Below are positions 12,545-13,750 of a stretch of DNA of 13,750 bases, in pieces. Under the pieces are notes generated by a model. It searched no databases. It had not been told where the DNA came from and was given only the letters and a program-made list of their open reading frames with translations. The position numbers and the translations under genes were made by a program. Each line of letters opens with the position of its first letter. Within the stretch, counting starts at the first letter, position 1. The DNA is from Calditrichia bacterium (GTDB taxonomy: Bacteria > Calditrichota > Calditrichia > RBG-13-44-9): NCBI GenBank assembly GCA_026991005.1, contig JALXCH010000472.1, positions 1 to 13,750 on the forward strand, given 5' to 3'.

Positions 12545-13750
12545 TTGACATATTCAACCACAGTTCAGTCGAAGGAAAAAACTATTCTGGTTGGTGTTCA
12601 GCTCGCCGGTCAAAGGGCCGGGGAGTGTGAACAGAATTTGCAGGAGCTGAAGCAATTAGCCACCACAGCCAACCTGAAAGTTGTCGCCACCCTGATTCAG
12701 GAATTACAGAGAATAAATCCCGCCTATTTTATTGGGAGCGGAAAGGTCTCCGAATTGGTGACGCTGGTTCAAAGCACCGGCGCGGATGTGGTGGTGTTTG
12801 ATGATGATCTGGCACCGGCTCAGATTCGCAATCTGGAAAAAATGGTTCCGGCAAAGATTATTGATCGCAGCACGTTGATTCTGGACATTTTTGCCCATCA
12901 CGCTCGCACCCGGGAGGCGAAGACTCAGGTGGAGTTGGCCCAGCTTCAGCACCTGTTACCGCGGCTTACCCGGCAATGGACACACCTTTCCCGGCAGGTG
13001 GGAGGTATTGGTACCCGCGGGCCTGGAGAAACACAGCTGGAAACCGACCGCCGAATGATTCGCCGCCGAATCGAAAAACTGCGTCACGATCTGGAACAAA
13101 TCGACCGCCAGCGCACGGTGCGCCGGCGCAATCGGCGCAAAATGTTCCGGGTAGCCCTCATTGGTTATACTAATGTAGGGAAATCCACTCTGATGAACCT
13201 GCTTTCGGGCTCACAGGTGCGGGTGGAAAATCAGCTCTTTGCAACATTGGATTCTACCGTGCGCCGGGTTGCCCTAACCGATAATTATCAGATCCTGGTT
13301 AGCGATACCGTGGGCTTTATCCGAAAGCTCCCCCATCAGCTCATTGCCTCTTTTAAAAGTACCCTGGATGAAGTCCGGGAAGCAGAACTGCTGCTCCATG
13401 TGGTGGATATCAGCCATCCTCAGTTTCGGGAGCAAATGCACACGGTGATGAAAGTGCTGGAAGAACTGAACTCCCATCGTAAACCCATGCTCATTGTGTT
13501 TAATAAAATTGATCGGTTACAGGAAATGGGAATTCTGGCTGCGCTGCGGCAGCAATATCCCGATTCTGTGTTCATTTCTGCCGTTCGACAAATTGGGATT
13601 CCCGCACTGCGCCAGAAAATTCAGGAAATTCTGGAAAAAGAATTTGTCGCTGCTCGTATGCAGATTCCACTTTCCCACCAGAAATTGGTTCATTTTATTC
13701 ATGACCATACGCTGGTGGAAGCTCAGAATTACAATCATGAATATGTGGAG
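12545..13750 (+). CDS. hflX: GTPase HflX (3' truncated by the window edge)
   Basis: An open frame from 12512 to the window end encodes a clear HflX: an N-terminal domain (TILVGVQLAG, YFIGSGKVSEL, DDDLAPAQIRNLE, RSTLILDIFAHHARTREAK), then the HflX signature GGIGTRGPGETQLETDRR and a basic linker. The G domain has G1 GYTNVGKS (207-214), switch element FATLDSTVRR, G3 DTVGF and G4 NKID. HflX binds the 50S subunit and splits stalled 70S ribosomes under heat or other stress. No ATG lies at the N-terminus. TTG 12545 gives an N-terminus of usual length, starting MTYSTTVQSKEK, but has no well-spaced ribosome binding site (GGAG at 12521-12524 is 20 nt away). An ATT at 12584 after AAGGA is an alternative that would delete conserved residues. 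The 402 codons seen lack the end of the C-terminal domain. It follows the BatA-like gene by 167 nt. Confidence 0.95.
   Translation, partial: MTYSTTVQSKEKTILVGVQLAGQRAGECEQNLQELKQLATTANLKVVATLIQELQRINPAYFIGSGKVSELVTLVQSTGADVVVFDDDLAPAQIRNLEKMVPAKIIDRSTLILDIFAHHARTREAKTQVELAQLQHLLPRLTRQWTHLSRQVGGIGTRGPGETQLETDRRMIRRRIEKLRHDLEQIDRQRTVRRRNRRKMFRVALIGYTNVGKSTLMNLLSGSQVRVENQLFATLDSTVRRVALTDNYQILVSDTVGFIRKLPHQLIASFKSTLDEVREAELLLHVVDISHPQFREQMHTVMKVLEELNSHRKPMLIVFNKIDRLQEMGILAALRQQYPDSVFISAVRQIGIPALRQKIQEILEKEFVAARMQIPLSHQKLVHFIHDHTLVEAQNYNHEYVE

Overview
The window looks like chromosomal DNA from a bacterium of moderate G+C content, probably in the Fibrobacteres-Chlorobi-Bacteroidetes neighbourhood (for example Calditrichota or a related candidate phylum). 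This placement is an inference from family content: a Bacteroidetes-like BshA C-terminus, a BatA/VWA membrane protein, a lipoprotein with tandem Ig-like repeats, a BFN-UVR nuclease and an M50-CBS protease. No rRNA, tRNA, transposase, phage gene or CRISPR array was seen. The window reads as core chromosome with a few lineage-specific genes, not as a mobile island.

Region 1 (1-2268, + strand) holds the 3' end of a group 1 glycosyltransferase that best resembles bacillithiol synthase BshA. It is followed by two homologues of the halves of eukaryotic FTCD. The first (337-1389) aligns along its whole length with glutamate formimidoyltransferase but has lost the catalytic His and other active-site residues. 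The second (1645-2268) is an intact-looking cyclodeaminase/cyclohydrolase domain. This degenerate-plus-intact folate pair is the most unusual feature of the window.

Region 2 (2410-8017, + strand) is a tightly packed probable operon: Nfu-type Fe-S scaffold, BFN (DUF151)-UVR nuclease-like protein, metallo-beta-lactamase-fold hydrolase, M50 intramembrane protease with CBS domains, universal stress protein, pyruvate kinase, and a protein of unknown function with an internal duplication. Gaps are 12-35 nt up to pyruvate kinase and 87 nt before the last gene. The mix of Fe-S, stress, nucleotide-sensing and glycolytic functions suggests a stress/energy housekeeping cluster, but no shared pathway is shown by the sequence. 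The operon ends at a strong hairpin terminator (8040-8073) that also serves the converging gene.

Region 3 (8110-9939, - strand) encodes a 609-residue exported, probably lipid-anchored protein of six tandem Ig-like (Big_7-type) repeats. A 323-nt AT-rich divergent intergenic region separates it from region 4.

Region 4 (10263-13750, + strand) holds a BatA-type membrane protein with a VWA-like domain, then the GTPase HflX. HflX starts at a non-ATG codon and runs off the right edge.
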